Source: Thermoproteota archaeon
GTDB lineage: Archaea > Thermoproteota > Thermoprotei_A > Sulfolobales > Desulfurococcaceae
Length of the DNA stretch: 14,882 nucleotides
Direction of reading: 5' to 3'
Assembly (NCBI GenBank): GCA_013154205.1
Contig: JAADCY010000134.1
Span: forward strand, 1-14,882
The number at the start of each line of letters is the position of its first letter. The first letter of the stretch is position 1. A model generated the notes under the pieces. It had not been told where the DNA came from. It made no database searches and worked only from the letters and a program-made list of their open reading frames with translations. Both the position numbers and the translations under genes were made by a program. Shown here piece by piece: positions 13,529 through 14,882 of the stretch.

Positions 13529-14882
13529 TTGTACAAGATAGCCATCATAGGTGCTGGGATTACGGGTTTATCTATTGCTAGATGGCTATCAATGTATGAT
13601 GGACTTGAAATAACTGTTATAGATAAGGAACCCGATGTTGGATGGGGGGTAACAAAAGCCAATACCGCGATAATTCATCCATGCCATGAAGAAGACCCTG
13701 ACAAACACCCGTTGCGTTCAAGGCTTTGCCTGGAAGGCCATAACCTATGGTATGAATGGGTTAGAGAACTAGAGATCCCTGCTAAGTGGCCCGGCGAAAT
13801 AATTGTGGCGACAAATAATGAGGAGTTGGAAGGACTTAAGAAATACATAGACTTCGCGTATAGAATAGGTGTTCCAGGCGTCAGGCTCATCGATAAGGAT
13901 GAGATGCTGGAGCTAGACCCCACGATAAATCCTGAGGCCGTAGGAGGCCTCTATGCGCCGACCGCTGGAACAATAAATCCTATGATGGCCGCTATAGCTA
14001 TCGCTGAGAACATCGTCGATAACGGTGCAAAACTACTGCTTGGAGCGAGGGTCGAAGACATTATTGTGGAGAATGGGAGAGTAGTTGGTGTTAAGACAAG
14101 TAGAGGAACAGTAGAAGCAGACATCGTGGTTAATGCAGCAGGGCTTTACGCGGATAAGATAAGCAAGATGGTAGGTATAACGGATTACAATATTCATCCC
14201 CGTCGTGGCCAATACCTATTGTTCAGCGATAGAGTAAATGTTAAGCCCAAGAAAATACTGCATACAGCACCAACCCCCAAGACGAAGGGCGTCTACGCTA
14301 TAACAACAGTTGATGATAACCTCCTAGTAGGGCCTACCGCGGAGGATCTGCCAGGAGAAGCAAGAGAAGAAACAATAACAACACATGATGGCCTCGACTT
14401 CGTCTATAGTATGGCCGCTAAAATACTGCGGAAACTGCCGCCGAGAAACAAGGTGATAAAAACATTCGCTGGCCTAAGACCTGAGCCAAGTACGGGAACA
14501 TTCATAATAAGATTCCATGAAAAACCATGGGGATTCGTCGAGGCGGCAGGCATTAGAAGCCCAGGCTTAACGGCAGCACCCGCAATAGGCAGATATGTGT
14601 CAAAACTCGTTCTAGAGAGACTAGATAATGTAAAGCCAAAACAGAAATGGAGAATACATAGACCAGCAATACCACGCCCAGCATACATGGATGAGAGAGA
14701 CAGGGACAAGCTCATCAGGGAGAACCCTGATTATGGCTGGATAATATGTGTCTGTAGAAAAATTAGCCTCGGAGAAATCATGGAAGCCGTAGAGAGGATG
14801 AAAAAGATAGGAGTCCCAGTGATAACTCTTGACGGGATAAAGTTCAGGACACACAGCATGTATGGAGACTGCCAGGGAAGCC
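13529..14882 (+). CDS. FAD-dependent dehydrogenase, GlpA/L-2-hydroxyglutarate oxidase type with BFD-like cluster domain (3' end outside the window)
   Basis: The frame is open from a TTG at 13529 to the window end (451 codons). Its N terminus is an FAD-binding Rossmann fold: KIAIIGAGITGLSIARWL, with the acidic strand end VIDKEPDVGWG. Further DAO-family marks are NPMMAAIAIAEN, VVNAAGLYADKIS, the FAGLRPEPSTG segment, and GIRSPGLTAAPAIG near the end of the flavin domain. A C-terminal domain begins with ICVCRKISLGEIMEAV and reaches GDCQG at the edge: the start of a BFD-like [2Fe-2S]-binding domain as in anaerobic GlpA. It probably oxidises glycerol 3-phosphate or a 2-hydroxyacid and passes electrons to a membrane or iron-sulfur partner encoded further downstream. 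GGTG nine bases upstream is a weak ribosome site. Confidence 0.88.
   Translation, partial: MYKIAIIGAGITGLSIARWLSMYDGLEITVIDKEPDVGWGVTKANTAIIHPCHEEDPDKHPLRSRLCLEGHNLWYEWVRELEIPAKWPGEIIVATNNEELEGLKKYIDFAYRIGVPGVRLIDKDEMLELDPTINPEAVGGLYAPTAGTINPMMAAIAIAENIVDNGAKLLLGARVEDIIVENGRVVGVKTSRGTVEADIVVNAAGLYADKISKMVGITDYNIHPRRGQYLLFSDRVNVKPKKILHTAPTPKTKGVYAITTVDDNLLVGPTAEDLPGEAREETITTHDGLDFVYSMAAKILRKLPPRNKVIKTFAGLRPEPSTGTFIIRFHEKPWGFVEAAGIRSPGLTAAPAIGRYVSKLVLERLDNVKPKQKWRIHRPAIPRPAYMDERDRDKLIRENPDYGWIICVCRKISLGEIMEAVERMKKIGVPVITLDGIKFRTHSMYGDCQGS

Noticed and set aside
1..14882. CRISPR array, insertion sequence or integrase-type mobile element
   Set aside because: No spaced direct repeats, transposase motifs or terminal inverted repeats were seen on either strand.

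Overview
The window looks like chromosomal DNA from a hyperthermophilic, anaerobic member of the Thermoproteota, most likely Desulfurococcales. The basis is heavy use of AGG/AGA and ATA codons, frequent TTG and GTG starts, T-run terminators, archaeal TATA boxes close to starts (several genes look leaderless), a Thr/Ser-rich stalk on a surface-anchored binding protein, and a UPF0282-type archaeal metallo-beta-lactamase-fold protein. This assignment is inference; there is no rRNA or tRNA in the window to confirm it.

Region 1 (1-9460) is a peptide/oligosaccharide-class ABC uptake locus. It holds a surface solute-binding protein (63-2309), a secreted beta-propeller protein on the opposite strand (2381-4588), a divergent membrane-tethered winged-helix regulator (4690-5130), and a tightly packed dppBCDF-type operon of two permeases and two ATPases (5329-9430). 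The permeases and ATPases are ordinary. The binding protein is not: its two sequence halves are in swapped order. The part that is C-terminal in DppA/OppA-type proteins comes first, and the part that is normally N-terminal (including the GTGPY...YW segment) comes last. It reads as a complete circular permutation, combined with a pilin-like signal and a Thr-rich stalk at the N terminus instead of the C-terminal stalk and anchor usual for archaeal proteins of this class. This is the most interesting object in the window.

Region 2 (9458-12771) holds compact housekeeping and hypothetical genes: a nitroreductase and a UPF0282 metallo-hydrolase diverging from one symmetrical TATA element; a 201-residue protein of unknown function whose 3' end overlaps the hydrolase gene antisense by 45 bp; a 112-residue Cys-containing unknown; and ribose-5-phosphate isomerase A.

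Region 3 (12907-14882) holds a small polytopic membrane protein and the first 451 codons of an FAD-dependent dehydrogenase of the GlpA/L-2-hydroxyglutarate-oxidase type with a C-terminal BFD-like Cys cluster, cut by the window end.

No tRNA, rRNA, CRISPR array, insertion sequence or integrase was seen. All intergenic gaps are under 200 bp; they contain recognisable promoters, inverted repeats or T-run terminators, which are listed.
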